Below are positions 26,242 to 35,276 of a DNA stretch of 43,500 nt, in pieces. Origin of the DNA: Clostridium sp. CAG:768 (GTDB taxonomy: Bacteria; Cyanobacteriota; Vampirovibrionia; Gastranaerophilales; Gastranaerophilaceae). Both the position numbers and the translations under genes were made by a program. The notes below the pieces were generated by a model, which was not told the DNA's origin, ran no database searches, and saw nothing but the letters and a program-made list of their open reading frames with translations. The DNA lies in assembly GCA_000437435.1 (NCBI GenBank), contig FR899629.1:1-43500 (forward strand), read 5' to 3'. Within the stretch, counting starts at the first letter, position 1. Every line of letters starts with the position of its first letter.

Positions 26242-27315
26242 ATGAAAAAACTGAATGATTTCAAAGACGATATTAACAAATGTTCTAAATGCGGTCTATG
26301 TCAATCAGTATGTCCTGTATATAAAATTACAGGGAATGACTGTGCTGTATCGCGTGGTAAATTTGTAATGCTCGACGGAGTCATTAAAGGCGATTTAAAA
26401 TTAAACAAAAATATAGAAAAATATCTTGATATGTGCCTCAAATGCGGGAAGTGCACTAAATTTTGTCCAAGTGCAATTGATGTATGCAAGATATTTGAGA
26501 ATGCTAAATATGAATACACAAAAAATACTTATCTCGGAAAAATTTTATTCTTTTTAGAATCAAAATACATCTTTGGTAACATATTAAAGTTTTTTAAACT
26601 TATTACAAAACCTTTTAGAAAAAAATCACCCCAGAAAACACACCCAACGTTAAAAGTTATATATTTCAAAGGCTGTGTAAACAACATATGCCCTAGAACA
26701 GATAATTATATTCAAAAAATTTTCAAAAATAGTAATATAGAAATTATCGAAAAAGATTTTGATTGTTGCGGACTGCCATTTCTATCAAGCGGTAATTTAG
26801 AAAGATTTGAAGAAGTAAAAAAGCACAACTTGAAAATGCTTGATTGTGATTTTGATTACATTCTTACTGATTGCGCAAGCTGTGAAAGCACCTTAAAACA
26901 ATATGTTGATGCAAAATTTATAAATATTGGAGAACTAATTTTACAGCAAAACATAAAATTTGAATTTCCAAAACCTATTAAAGTAACATTCCACAAACCT
27001 TGCCATCTTGAAAATGATAGTTTTTTAGAACCATTATTAAAAAATTGCAAAAATATTGAATACATAAAAATGGATGATTACGATGAATGCTGTGGATTAG
27101 CAGGTGAGTTTGCTATTAAAAACCCAAAACTTTCAAAAGAAATTTCACTAAAAAAAGCTGAAAATATTTTAAAAACAAATGCAGATTACGTAATTACAAC
27201 TTGTCCAGCTTGTGTATTAGGATTAAACCAAGGATTGATATTAAAAAAGACTTTCAGAGAGAAATCTCCAAAAGTCTTAGGATTATTAGATTTTTTAAAC
27301 AATGCAAAAATATAA
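26242..27315 (+). CDS. (Fe-S)-binding oxidoreductase, GlcF/CCG-domain type
   Basis: The 357-residue protein has two 4Fe-4S motifs at the N-terminus (CSKCGLCQSVCPVYK, CLKCGKCTKFCPSAIDVC) and two CCG (cysteine-rich) domains: YFKGCVNNICP with DCCGLPFLSSGN and DCASCE, then FHKPCHLEN with ECCGLAGEFA and TTCPAC. This is the layout of GlcF, GlpC and LutA-like subunits that pass electrons from a 2-hydroxyacid dehydrogenase. No partner flavoprotein is next to it. It ends one base before proC, which converges. Confidence 0.88.
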   Translation: MKKLNDFKDDINKCSKCGLCQSVCPVYKITGNDCAVSRGKFVMLDGVIKGDLKLNKNIEKYLDMCLKCGKCTKFCPSAIDVCKIFENAKYEYTKNTYLGKILFFLESKYIFGNILKFFKLITKPFRKKSPQKTHPTLKVIYFKGCVNNICPRTDNYIQKIFKNSNIEIIEKDFDCCGLPFLSSGNLERFEEVKKHNLKMLDCDFDYILTDCASCESTLKQYVDAKFINIGELILQQNIKFEFPKPIKVTFHKPCHLENDSFLEPLLKNCKNIEYIKMDDYDECCGLAGEFAIKNPKLSKEISLKKAENILKTNADYVITTCPACVLGLNQGLILKKTFREKSPKVLGLLDFLNNAKI

Positions 27316-28128
27316 TTATTTACCTAATTCATTTGCTTTTTTAGTTGTCTGAGAAATTACATCATAAAATAATTTATCAGAATTTTCGTCATTCATAACA
27401 GATATCCCGACGAATGTGCAACCTCCTTTTGTTGCAACATTATCAATTAATGTTTGAACAGGAATTTCTCCTCTGTTCATAACCATTTTAGCTGAACCAA
27501 GAGCTGTTTGAGTAGCTAACATTAAAGATTTTTCATAATCAAGACCTAACTTTTCTCCGGCTCTTGCCATATCTTCTATAACTTTATAGAAAAATGCAGG
27601 GCCTGAACCTGAAATTGCTGTTACAATATCAATTTGTTCTTCTGATACTTCAATACATTTACCAATATTTGAGAGTAATTCCATTACAAATTCAGCATCA
27701 TCTTCTGAGGCATAAGCGCCCTTACATACTCCACTCATTCCCTCTAAAACTAAAGCCGGAGTATTTGGCATTACTCTTACAACTCTTTGCATTCCGATTA
27801 TTTTTTCTATTTTTTTAGTTGACACGCCAGCTGCAATTGATACAACTAATTTATCAGGAGTTAATTCATCTTTGATTTCTTCTAACACATTTGCAACATA
27901 ATTTGGTTTTGTGGCAATAAATATTACATCACTATCCATTGTTAAAAATCGGTTATCTGTTAATACTTCAATACCTAATCTGCTTTGAGCCAATTCTGCA
28001 ACTGTACAGTTAACTTCTGAACCTTTTATATTTTCTTTTGGTAAAAATTTAGAAGATATAGTCCCTTTTATAATAGCACTAGCCATTTTACCACAGCCGA
28101 TAAATCCAATTTTACATTTTTTGTTCAT
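27316..28128 (-). CDS. proC: Pyrroline-5-carboxylate reductase
   Basis: The 270-residue form from the ATG at 28128 (MNKKCKIGFIGCGKMASAIIKG) starts with the Rossmann nucleotide-binding motif; the upstream extension to 28251 is non-homologous and crosses the rpmH start. The ProC signature is ISGSGPAFFYKVIEDMARAGEKLGL, with DNVATKGGCT near the C-terminus. It makes the last step of proline synthesis using NAD(P)H. It is divergent from rpmH and shares its promoter region. Confidence 0.95.
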   Translation of the reverse strand: MNKKCKIGFIGCGKMASAIIKGTISSKFLPKENIKGSEVNCTVAELAQSRLGIEVLTDNRFLTMDSDVIFIATKPNYVANVLEEIKDELTPDKLVVSIAAGVSTKKIEKIIGMQRVVRVMPNTPALVLEGMSGVCKGAYASEDDAEFVMELLSNIGKCIEVSEEQIDIVTAISGSGPAFFYKVIEDMARAGEKLGLDYEKSLMLATQTALGSAKMVMNRGEIPVQTLIDNVATKGGCTFVGISVMNDENSDKLFYDVISQTTKKANELGK

Positions 28129-28226
28129 ATTATTTAACCTGCCCCTCTTTTTTGGTTGACTAATAATTTTTTTTAATTTAACATTAGAATTATACGACAA
28201 ATATAAATTAAAAGGAATAAAGAAAA

Positions 28227-28379
28227 ATGAGACGTACACTAGAAGGAACAAAAGTAAAAAGACAACACGTAAGTGGTTTTAGAGCAAGAATGGCAACACC
28301 TGGCGGACAAGAAGTTTTAAACAGACGTCGTGCTAAAGGTCGTCATAAATTAGCTATCTCAGCTAAAAAACGTGCTTAA
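28227..28379 (+). CDS. rpmH: Ribosomal protein L34
   Basis: A 50-residue basic protein starting MRRTLEGTKVKRQHVSGFRA and ending AISAKKRA, with the L34 core FRARM.TP.G..VLNRRRAKGR.KL. It is part of the large ribosomal subunit. AAAGGAA precedes the ATG. It is followed by rnpA, the conserved bacterial order. A candidate promoter is TTGACT (28156-28161) with TAACAT 17 bases on. Confidence 0.97.
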   Translation: MRRTLEGTKVKRQHVSGFRARMATPGGQEVLNRRRAKGRHKLAISAKKRA

Positions 28380-28417
28380 TCATTAATTGAAAGATTAACA
28401 GTTTTTACTAAATTTAA

Positions 28418-28459
28418 AACACAGCAGGTCGGAATATATTTGACGTGCTGTGTTGTTTT
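28418..28459 (+). other. Hairpin between rpmH and rnpA (attenuator or partial terminator)
   Basis: AACACAGCA (28418-28426) pairs perfectly with TGCTGTGTT (28446-28454), with GTC/GAC extending the stem inward, followed by GTTTTA. It could set the high rpmH to rnpA expression ratio. Confidence 0.55.
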
Positions 28460-28468
28460 ACAAAAAAT

Positions 28469-28825
28469 ATGCTAAAAAAACAATACAGACTAAAAAACAA
28501 AGCAGCTTTCGCAGCAATATACCGAATTAAAAATTCCTATCACAAAGAGGGAATAACTTTGTTTGCAGGACTTTTAAAAAAAGATATCCAAACCTGCACA
28601 CGTGTAGGATTTGTCGTTAGCAAAAAAACTCATAAACGAGCAGTTAAAAGAAATAGACTTAAAAGATTAATGCGAGAAGCTTATAGACTTTTACAAAAAA
28701 ACAATGATTTAGGAAATTCGCAAAATTATATGTCGTTAATATTTGTCGGAGGAGAAAAAGCTTTAGGGAAAAACTTTACAGAAATTCAAAATATAATAAA
28801 ATGTCTAATACAGAGGCTAAAATAA
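28469..28825 (+). CDS. rnpA: Ribonuclease P protein component
   Basis: From the ATG at 28469 (MLKKQYRLKNKAAFAAIYR) the protein is 118 residues with the RnpA signature RVGFVVSKKTHKRAVKRNRLKRLMREAYR. It binds RNase P RNA and helps mature tRNA 5' ends. An ATG at 28445 would add eight unrelated residues inside the hairpin, so I prefer 28469. The stop overlaps the next start as TAATG. Confidence 0.95.
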   Translation: MLKKQYRLKNKAAFAAIYRIKNSYHKEGITLFAGLLKKDIQTCTRVGFVVSKKTHKRAVKRNRLKRLMREAYRLLQKNNDLGNSQNYMSLIFVGGEKALGKNFTEIQNIIKCLIQRLK

Positions 28826-29346
28826 TGTTTGAAGGAATTTTTGTAGAAAAAGTTTTAACACATAAATATATAAGACCTTATCCGCAAGCTCCACAAGAAA
28901 CTTCAGGATATTATGTTGGCAGCCAAGCTATTTATAAATACTCCTTAAAAGATTCTGATTACCCGACAATAATCATTCCTGATCCATTATACAATAATGA
29001 AGGAGAAGTAATTAAACCTGGATATTATGAATTAGCTCTTTCTGATACAAGAGATTTCTTAATTCTTATGCAATCTAAAAATCCAATAGCAATTATACCT
29101 GTAATTAAAGTAGAAGAAGATGCAACAGAACAAACAAGATTAAATAATAAAACAGTAAAAAAAGAATTAAAAAAAGAAGAAAAAGCTAGAAAAGACACTA
29201 ATAAAAAACGAGAAAAAGTTGGAATAACTCCTGATGAACCTCAAATATTTATGGAAGCAACCATAGAATTTAAGCCAAATGGAAATTATTATCTTATAAA
29301 GTACCAAAGAGGAGCTATTAAAGCCTGGGGGGCCTTCAAGGGATGA
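28825..29346 (+). CDS. Hypothetical protein downstream of rnpA, about 173 aa
   Basis: I do not recognise this protein. The likely start is ATG at 28825, overlapping the rnpA stop by one base; an ATG at 28801 in the same frame is also possible. The N-terminal two thirds is mixed alpha/beta (GIFVEKVLTHKYIRPYPQAP...), followed by a very charged Lys/Glu stretch (about residues 110-135) and a last beta-like segment. No membrane span or signal. Coupling to rnpA suggests co-expression only. Confidence 0.7.
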   Translation: MFEGIFVEKVLTHKYIRPYPQAPQETSGYYVGSQAIYKYSLKDSDYPTIIIPDPLYNNEGEVIKPGYYELALSDTRDFLILMQSKNPIAIIPVIKVEEDATEQTRLNNKTVKKELKKEEKARKDTNKKREKVGITPDEPQIFMEATIEFKPNGNYYLIKYQRGAIKAWGAFKG

Positions 29347-29621
29347 GAAATCTGTTAACATTTCTTAAAATATCCTAAAGTTTAGCAATTTTTACACCGA
29401 TATATACTTTATTAATGTATGTGCAATCCAATATTTTTATAATTAGTATTAAGAAAAGGAGTATAAAGTATTTTTTGATTTAGATTTTCAGGCTATATTT
29501 ATTAATATTTTTTAATAAAAGCGCAAATTAATTTATTTTCATACTTTAATTTAGTTAATTAAACTTGATAATATAATTATATGTGATAAAAAAACAACTT
29601 ATAAAAAATAAGGAGTATACT
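29347..29621 (+). other. AT-rich upstream region of the adhesin-like gene
   Basis: This 275-base gap is over 75% AT. It has TATAAT-like sequences near 29567-29575 (ACTTGATAATATAATTATATG), a possible promoter, and a second AAAGGAG-containing stretch at 29456-29463 with no ORF after it. No RNA gene is apparent. Confidence 0.35.
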
Positions 29622-32222
29622 ATGAACAAAAAGCAATTCTTAATTGCAACCGTAGCAGCACTGTTATCAGTGTCAAGTGTGAGTGCAACAGATATTACCG
29701 GAGTTACAGGTAATAATGGAATTTTCAACATTGATCCATCGCATGTTAATGGAGACGTTGGCTATAGACAATATGACAATTTTAATTTGAGTCAAGGTGA
29801 TATAGCAAACTTAATTTTTAAATATGGAAACTCTAGAGACATTGAAACATTTATTAACCTAGTAAACAATGGAGTAAAAATTGATGGTATCTTAAATACA
29901 ATGAGAGACGGCAATTTTTACAATGGTCACGCTGTATTTATCACTCCTGGAGGAATGGCCATTGGTGCTAGCGGCGTATTAAATGTTGGAACTTTATCAG
30001 TTATTACTCCTACAGAAGAAAAATATAACACTTTAAAAGGTGAATATGATGCAAGAAACTATACTAACATCAATAATATATCTAATTTATTAAACAACGA
30101 AGCTAACGTTGGAAATATTACAGTTGAAGGTAAAATTCTTGCAAGAAATGGCATCCAACTAAGAGGTGGTGATATTGCAGTTGCAGAAGGTGGAGCTTTA
30201 ATTAACGGAATTAAATCAAATCAAGCTTTCACTGATAAATCAACAGCTTTAAACGATGCAAATGCTTTATTTAATTCTCTTGTAAATACAGACGGTATTA
30301 AAACAGCTTCTGCATTTACAACAAATGGTTCAAATATTCAAATTAAATCATCTGGCAGCACAGACATTGCAGGTACAGTAGTAAACGGAGCTGCAAAAGC
30401 AGGACAAGCAAATAATGGTTTGTATATTACAAGTAACGGCGGTACAAATATTTCAGGACTTGTCCAATCCACAAATGAGTTAAATGTATACAATAAAGCT
30501 GGAGCTCTTGATATTACAGGTACCGTAAAAAATGAAGGTGCTAATTTAAATATTTCAAACAAAGGTACAGATCTTACAGTTAATGGAAAACTTTCAACTG
30601 ATAAAGATCTTGCAATTACAAATAACGGCACAGGGGCATTAACCCTTGGAGGTTCAGCAGTAGCTCAAGGTGCAAACAATATTGTTAACGAAGGCGCTGG
30701 CGGAATGAATATTACCGGAGCAGTTAACGGAGGTTCTATAAGAATCGTTAACAGAGGCGGTAAAATGGTAATTTCTAATACAGCAGATAAAGTTGCATCA
30801 GCAGGAACAGTTAGATTAGAAAACTCTGGTTCTGGAATGGAAGTTGGTGGAGTAAAATCTGACAGTCTTGTATCAATTGAAAACAAAGCTGGCGACTTAA
30901 CAGTAAATGGCAAAGTATCAGTTGATGACGGAGCTATAAATATTTTAAATAGCGGTTCAGGTAAATTAGCAATATCATCAAAAGGAAATGTCGCAGGAAA
31001 TGGAACAGTTTCAATTAAAAACCGCGGAACTAACGGAATGACAATTGACGGAACTGTTACTAATAACGGCATAGATGCAGAAACTGCAATTAATAATGAA
31101 GCTGGAGCAATGCTTGTCAATGGAAAAATTCAAAACATGGGTAACATGGCCATAGAAAACAGAGGCAATGGTACCGGCTTAACATTTACAAAAAATGCAA
31201 CAGTTACTAATGAAGGTCAATTAAAAATTAAAAACTATGGCAATGACGGAATGACTATCGTTGGAGATATTGATAATACTGGAAGATTAACAATCTACAA
31301 TGATGCAGGCGAACTTGCTCTAAAAAATGATAGCGAAAACTCAAGAGGCGGTTCTATTACAAATAGAGATGGTGCTTTAACTATATGGTCAAGAAATAAT
31401 TCAACTGGTATTTCTACAAGCACATTAAGCAACATCACTAACGAAGGAGCTGGATATAACTTAGCTATCAAACATGATGGTAAAACAGCAGAAGGTTCCA
31501 AAGGCATGGATCTACAAGGCACAATTAATAGCGAAGGCGAAACTGCTATTAATAACTACAGTGGAGATATGTATGTATCAGGAGATATCACATCTGAAGG
31601 TAACTTAGGAATCATCAACAGAGCTGGTGGAGGCTCAATGACACTTGCCAGTGATGGAACAATCACAAATGATACTGCAAATACAAATATCAAAAATTAC
31701 GGTTCAGGTGATATGACTGTAAATAACGAAATCACAAGTGGTGGCAGATTAAACATCTTAGCAAACACTGGCAAATTAAACCTTGGCGGAAAAGTTCACA
31801 ACAACAGCAACGGTAATCTTGATGCTAATAATGGATTCTATGCAGCAGCAAGAGAAGACGGAACTGGAGTAAATGTAACAAGTGGCTTTAGCGTTGATGG
31901 ACAAGGCCAAAACCTAATCAAAAATATCTCAGGCTCTGAAGGCTTAAGATTTGAAGGAAATGTCAATACATCATCTTCTCAAACAGAACTATACAATATG
32001 AAAGGAGATATGACAGTTGGTGGTAACATCAACACAACAAATGGCAATGCTGTTATCCTAAATAAAGGCGATAAATTAACAGCAAACGGAACTATCTCTA
32101 GTGAAAAAGACGTAAAAGTTGTAAATAAAGGTTCCGTTGAAGCAGATGTTGAAAATGCCCAAGTTACAACTCCAAATGAAGGTAACTGGTTCTGGGAACA
32201 ACTAAAAAAAATATTTAACTAA
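29622..32222 (+). CDS. Exported filamentous-haemagglutinin-like repeat protein
   Basis: The ATG at 29622 has AAGGAG at six bases. A signal peptide (MNKKQFLIATVAALLSVSSVSA) is followed by a segment (about 25-150) resembling the TPS/haemagglutinin N-terminal domain (GIFNIDPSHVNGDVGYRQYDNFNL ... GHAVFITPGGMAIGASGVLNVG). The rest is degenerate beta-helix rungs of about 18-22 residues built on N-x-G-x-G-x-(M/L)-x-(V/I) patterns such as INNYSGDMYVSGDITSEGNL. The total is 866 residues. The C-terminus (GNWFWEQLKKIFN) has no autotransporter barrel, LPXTG or recognised anchor. A TpsB-type partner is not in the window. A surface fibre or adhesin is likely. A strong terminator follows. Confidence 0.8.
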   Translation: MNKKQFLIATVAALLSVSSVSATDITGVTGNNGIFNIDPSHVNGDVGYRQYDNFNLSQGDIANLIFKYGNSRDIETFINLVNNGVKIDGILNTMRDGNFYNGHAVFITPGGMAIGASGVLNVGTLSVITPTEEKYNTLKGEYDARNYTNINNISNLLNNEANVGNITVEGKILARNGIQLRGGDIAVAEGGALINGIKSNQAFTDKSTALNDANALFNSLVNTDGIKTASAFTTNGSNIQIKSSGSTDIAGTVVNGAAKAGQANNGLYITSNGGTNISGLVQSTNELNVYNKAGALDITGTVKNEGANLNISNKGTDLTVNGKLSTDKDLAITNNGTGALTLGGSAVAQGANNIVNEGAGGMNITGAVNGGSIRIVNRGGKMVISNTADKVASAGTVRLENSGSGMEVGGVKSDSLVSIENKAGDLTVNGKVSVDDGAINILNSGSGKLAISSKGNVAGNGTVSIKNRGTNGMTIDGTVTNNGIDAETAINNEAGAMLVNGKIQNMGNMAIENRGNGTGLTFTKNATVTNEGQLKIKNYGNDGMTIVGDIDNTGRLTIYNDAGELALKNDSENSRGGSITNRDGALTIWSRNNSTGISTSTLSNITNEGAGYNLAIKHDGKTAEGSKGMDLQGTINSEGETAINNYSGDMYVSGDITSEGNLGIINRAGGGSMTLASDGTITNDTANTNIKNYGSGDMTVNNEITSGGRLNILANTGKLNLGGKVHNNSNGNLDANNGFYAAAREDGTGVNVTSGFSVDGQGQNLIKNISGSEGLRFEGNVNTSSSQTELYNMKGDMTVGGNINTTNGNAVILNKGDKLTANGTISSEKDVKVVNKGSVEADVENAQVTTPNEGNWFWEQLKKIFN

Positions 32223-32240
32223 AAAAAAATAAATAAAAAA

Positions 32241-32268
32241 GGATATCAGAAATGATATCCTTTTTTTT
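32241..32268 (+). terminator. Rho-independent terminator of the adhesin-like gene
   Basis: GGATATCA, loop GAAA, TGATATCC, then eight T. Confidence 0.9.
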
Positions 32269-32280
32269 ATTAAAAAAGAC

Positions 32281-32309
32281 TTGCAATTTAAAATTTAGCG
32301 TTACATAAT
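32281..32309 (+). promoter_or_regulatory. Promoter of tRNA-fMet
   Basis: TTGCAA (32281-32286), 17-base spacer, CATAAT (32304-32309), 20 bases before the tRNA. Confidence 0.55.
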
Positions 32310-32328
32310 GGGATGTAAAATAAAATAT

Positions 32329-32405
<77 letters not shown>

Positions 32406-32762
32406 ATTAATATAAGTGGCTTTTAGAGGTTTTCTAAAAGTCACTTTTTTAGTTTTTGCAACACATTTCACTACACATTGGAATAAAAAAGTTGAAAACT
32501 CTCTCACTGATTGAATAAGAAGTGTAACAAATTTTTATAGCATAAATTTTGTAGTTTTTAATTATTCGAATATATTTTACCACCCCATACAGCCCGTTCA
32601 AGTGTATTATACGTTTTCTTAGTCGTGGGCACAAATTTTCGGTTAAGAGATTTTTCTCGGCGTCAAAACCACCGAGGTTGATTACAAAGAATGAGAGCAT
32701 TCTCTGGTTAATGATGAAATATATTATGGTAGCTAGGTATAAAATTACCCTCACAGAATAAA
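32406..32762. other. Left-end non-coding region of the element
   Basis: After the terminator there is TGCAACACAT at 32457-32466 (repeated at the right end) and several short inverted repeats around 32640-32710. An open frame of 101 codons on the minus strand has no ribosome site and an unlikely composition, so I see no gene. Confidence 0.5.
32414..32450 (+). terminator. Element-encoded terminator after tRNA-fMet
   Basis: A 14-bp stem (32414-32427 with 32433-32446, one G-T pair), five-base loop and T-run. It takes the place of the chromosomal terminator now at 41916-41946. Confidence 0.85.
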
Positions 32763-33080
32763 CTAATAATCTAATGCCATGACAATTTTATAAACAGTTT
32801 TTAACAAATTAGGGTTATTTTTTAATCTTTTAATGATATCATCTAATGAATTTTCATTTGTCACATCAGCATATTTAAAATCAAACAATACACTGGGAGG
32901 AATATCAAGAGCAATACATATTTCTTCCAATGTTTCAGCAGAAACAAAATTATTACCTAACTCAATTTGGCTTAAACTTTTAGCAGACATATTTATTTTT
33001 TCTGCCAACATTTCTTGAGTTAATGAACGACTAATTCTGATTTCACGGATACGATTACCTAAATTTTTCTTAATGCTCAT
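32763..33080 (-). CDS. XRE-family (cI-like) repressor
   Basis: The 105-residue protein has an N-terminal helix-turn-helix (about 10-65: LGNRIREIRISRSLTQEMLAEKINMSAKSLSQIELGNNFVSAETLEEICIAL) and a short helical C-terminus for dimerisation. It reads away from a 98-base intergenic region with a palindrome inside the opposing promoter, the usual design of an integrative-element repressor. The start has only a weak AAGATGA upstream. Confidence 0.88.
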   Translation of the reverse strand: MSIKKNLGNRIREIRISRSLTQEMLAEKINMSAKSLSQIELGNNFVSAETLEEICIALDIPPSVLFDFKYADVTNENSLDDIIKRLKNNPNLLKTVYKIVMALDY

Positions 33081-33119
33081 ATTATCATCTTAATATATTG
33101 AGAATAGGAGTGACACACA

Positions 33120-33148
33120 TTGACAATAGGAAAAATCTATTGTAAATT
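33120..33148 (+). promoter_or_regulatory. Rightward promoter overlapped by a palindromic operator
   Basis: TTGACA (33120-33125), 17-base spacer, TAAATT (33143-33148). The palindrome ACAATAG-7 bases-CTATTGT (33123-33143) fills the spacer, so a bound repressor would block RNA polymerase. AATAGGA recurs at about 33103, 33125 and 33165. Confidence 0.7.
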
Positions 33149-33178
33149 GAATTATAGAATTTATAATAGGAGTTTAAA

Positions 33179-33463
33179 GTGAGTATTAAATCAGAAATTG
33201 AAGAATTTGTGTCGTCAATGAATTTCAAAGATGAAATATCTACAAATGCATTTAAAACACAGCTAAGTAAAAAATATGGCAGACCAAAAAGTTGCTATAT
33301 TCCTTCCGATTATTGTCATAATCGTACAAATTATGGAATTAATTATGATACTCAACCACACTATTTTCTTTATATTAAACGGGGATTATACCAATATGTT
33401 GGTAAAGATTATTCTTATACTGGAGAGATAGAACACAAACCAAAAAATAACAAAGGATTGTAA
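33179..33463 (+). CDS. Small hypothetical protein, 94 aa
   Basis: GTG start with AGGAG (33168-33172) at six bases. The core RPKSCYIPSDYCHNRTNYGINY...HYFLYIKRGLYQYVGKDYSYTGEI looks like a small conserved domain I associate with stand-alone or HNH-nuclease-linked proteins, but this is from memory of similar sequences and not firm. It is the first gene under the repressor-controlled promoter. Confidence 0.65.
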   Translation: MSIKSEIEEFVSSMNFKDEISTNAFKTQLSKKYGRPKSCYIPSDYCHNRTNYGINYDTQPHYFLYIKRGLYQYVGKDYSYTGEIEHKPKNNKGL

Positions 33464-33506
33464 TCATTCCTCTTTGTGTTACAAATATTGCAAAGGTACA
33501 AATATT

Positions 33507-34376
33507 ATGAAAAAATTTTATATTAGTTTATTTATATGTTTAGGTACAGCATTAATTGTTAAAGCTAATGATATCCCTAATGCCGGTTTAGGAATTATAT
33601 TACAAAAGATAAATAACCAAATATTAGTCAAAAAAGTTATACAGAACAGCGATATGGGTATAAATGGTCTATGGGGAGGAGATGTAATTACAGAAATAGA
33701 TGGGATTTCTACCGAGAATTTATCTTTAGAAGAAGTAAAATCAAAACTCAAAGGGGCAAAAGGTAGTAAAGTTACCATAAAATTTTTACGAGAAGAAGAA
33801 TACGAGAACTTTTGGGGTAAAAAGAAAACACAGTTTGTGCCATATCAAATAACCCTAACAAGGAATTACGAGATTGATAGTGATTTTCCTGTAAGAGTAT
33901 TTAAGAATGGTAACCAGTACAATATAAAAATGAACTATCAAAATCAAAAATTAAACTGTAAAACTGTTTATCGAAAAATCAAAAATCAATATAACAGGGA
34001 ACTGAGATGTTCCGATTGGAATGGTCAACACCTAGAAAATACATTAAATTTACCTACAGAATTCTGGATAAACCTTGATAATTTGATATTTACTAAATAT
34101 AACGAATATGCTTTATGGCATGATAGTCCAGCTTCAATTGTTAAAAATAAAAATGAATTAATAATAGCGAAAACAAGCACAGAAATTGGGAAGAAAGCTT
34201 GCTTAGAAAAAGGCGGTAAATACTCTTATGATGTAGTGACTGGTTGTACAAACTGTAGTTATACTCTAGATTGGACCAAAGATATGACTAAAAAGGAAAA
34301 AGAGGACTATTTCAGAGCTAAAGATTTTGAAGAAGAATATAAAAATTATCTAAGACATAAATGGCAGTATCCATAA
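33507..34376 (+). CDS. Exported PDZ-domain protein
   Basis: From the ATG at 33507 a signal peptide (MKKFYISLFICLGTALIVKA) is followed by a PDZ domain (about residues 23-105: AGLGIILQKINNQILVKKVIQNSDMGINGLWGGDVITEIDGIS) and a C-terminal region of about 180 residues with six Cys (CKTVYRK, LRCSDWNGQ, CLEKGGKYSYDVVTGCTNCS) that I do not recognise. No protease domain is present. PDZ domains bind C-terminal peptides; an envelope role is inferred. It follows the small gene by 43 bases. Confidence 0.75.
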   Translation: MKKFYISLFICLGTALIVKANDIPNAGLGIILQKINNQILVKKVIQNSDMGINGLWGGDVITEIDGISTENLSLEEVKSKLKGAKGSKVTIKFLREEEYENFWGKKKTQFVPYQITLTRNYEIDSDFPVRVFKNGNQYNIKMNYQNQKLNCKTVYRKIKNQYNRELRCSDWNGQHLENTLNLPTEFWINLDNLIFTKYNEYALWHDSPASIVKNKNELIIAKTSTEIGKKACLEKGGKYSYDVVTGCTNCSYTLDWTKDMTKKEKEDYFRAKDFEEEYKNYLRHKWQYP

Positions 34377-35012
34377 AGGAAACTTATAAGGGTATAAATT
34401 ATTATAATACCCTATATATAAAACAATACATGAACAGTATTTTAAATAAATCCTCCCGATGAATATATTGAAATATATGATATCAAAAATTTTGAAATGT
34501 ACTCAAGCCATAAAAACTCATGGAGAAATCTTGCTGTTTTGGGAGAGAAATCCAAAATTTTTGTAAAAAATAATTGTGAAAATAAACATCAATCCCTTAT
34601 CTGATAAAGTTTTTAGCTAATTTGGCAACACATTTTGTGTCGTTTGTAAAATTTTATTAAGCTTTATATTACATCCAACACATTATGCCTACTCAATAAT
34701 TAGATTATTTTCACAAGTTGCCTTCGGGTATTTCACCCCTTGACGAATCATTTTAAAATTGTTAAGATGTGACTACAAATTGTAGATTGAAAACTGAATA
34801 TTAGATTTTGGGTATTTCCCTTACTTAAATACCACCCAGCCGTAGACTTCATGCTAGGTAATAAAACAGAAGTCACTCCTATAGAGAGGTTTTTAAGTAT
34901 AAATAGAATTTTCGCCCACTAATATTTAGTTTAAATATAAAAATAATTAAAGCTTCTCTATCGGAACTTAGTTGTTACTACTCGGGCGATATAAAAGAGA
35001 GGAGAGTTTTTT
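34377..35012. other. Non-coding control region of the element with a possible gene remnant
   Basis: This 636-base stretch has a protein-like open segment without a start (34452-34604, PPDEYIEIYDIKNFEMYSSH...), two CAACACATT motifs (34626-34634, 34676-34684), a CTACAA-A-TTGTAG palindrome (34772-34784), and GACTTC...GAAGTC (34846-34875). It could contain an origin or transfer site for the HUH protein; none is proven. Confidence 0.4.
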
Positions 35013-35276
35013 ATGCAAAATAGAATGCCACCAAATCGTTTAAGAATGCTTGAAACAATGGAAGACATTAGACAAAACTGCAAAGGCAGAATATATGCCA
35101 ATATGTTTACAGTTAAAGAATTTGCAGAAACTTTTAAAATTGGTATCAATACCGTTTACAAGCTATGTAAGACTAAAGATTTTCCGGTCATTCAAATCGG
35201 CGGGAAGAAATACATACTTGCAAATGACTTTAACGAATGGGTTATGAGAAATGTCGGAAAGGTAATAGAACTATGA
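35013..35276 (+). CDS. Excisionase-like helix-turn-helix protein
   Basis: The 87-residue protein contains FTVKEFAETFKIGINTVYKLCKTKDFPVIQIGGKKYILANDFNEWV (about 31-76), the winged MerR-like domain of excisionase-family proteins (TIGR01764 type). AGAGAGGAGAG precedes the ATG. It likely directs excision or controls the Rep operon. The stop overlaps the next start (ATGA). Confidence 0.82.
   Translation: MQNRMPPNRLRMLETMEDIRQNCKGRIYANMFTVKEFAETFKIGINTVYKLCKTKDFPVIQIGGKKYILANDFNEWVMRNVGKVIEL

Noticed and set aside
28129..28251. N-terminal extension of proC to 28251
   Set aside because: The extra 41 residues are unlike ProC and would overlap the rpmH start; the ATG at 28128 fits the family.
29337..29342. 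G6 run near the end of the gene after rnpA as another phase-variable tract
   Set aside because: Six bases is short, lies at the extreme C-terminus and the normal frame is open; length change would only alter the last residues.
30338..31522. Three antisense open frames inside the adhesin-like gene
   Set aside because: They arise from the repeated, stop-poor beta-helix coding sequence and have no ribosome sites.
32449..32754. Open frame of 101 codons on the minus strand at the left end of the element
   Set aside because: No ribosome site, odd composition, and it lies in a region of inverted repeats with no homology I recognise.
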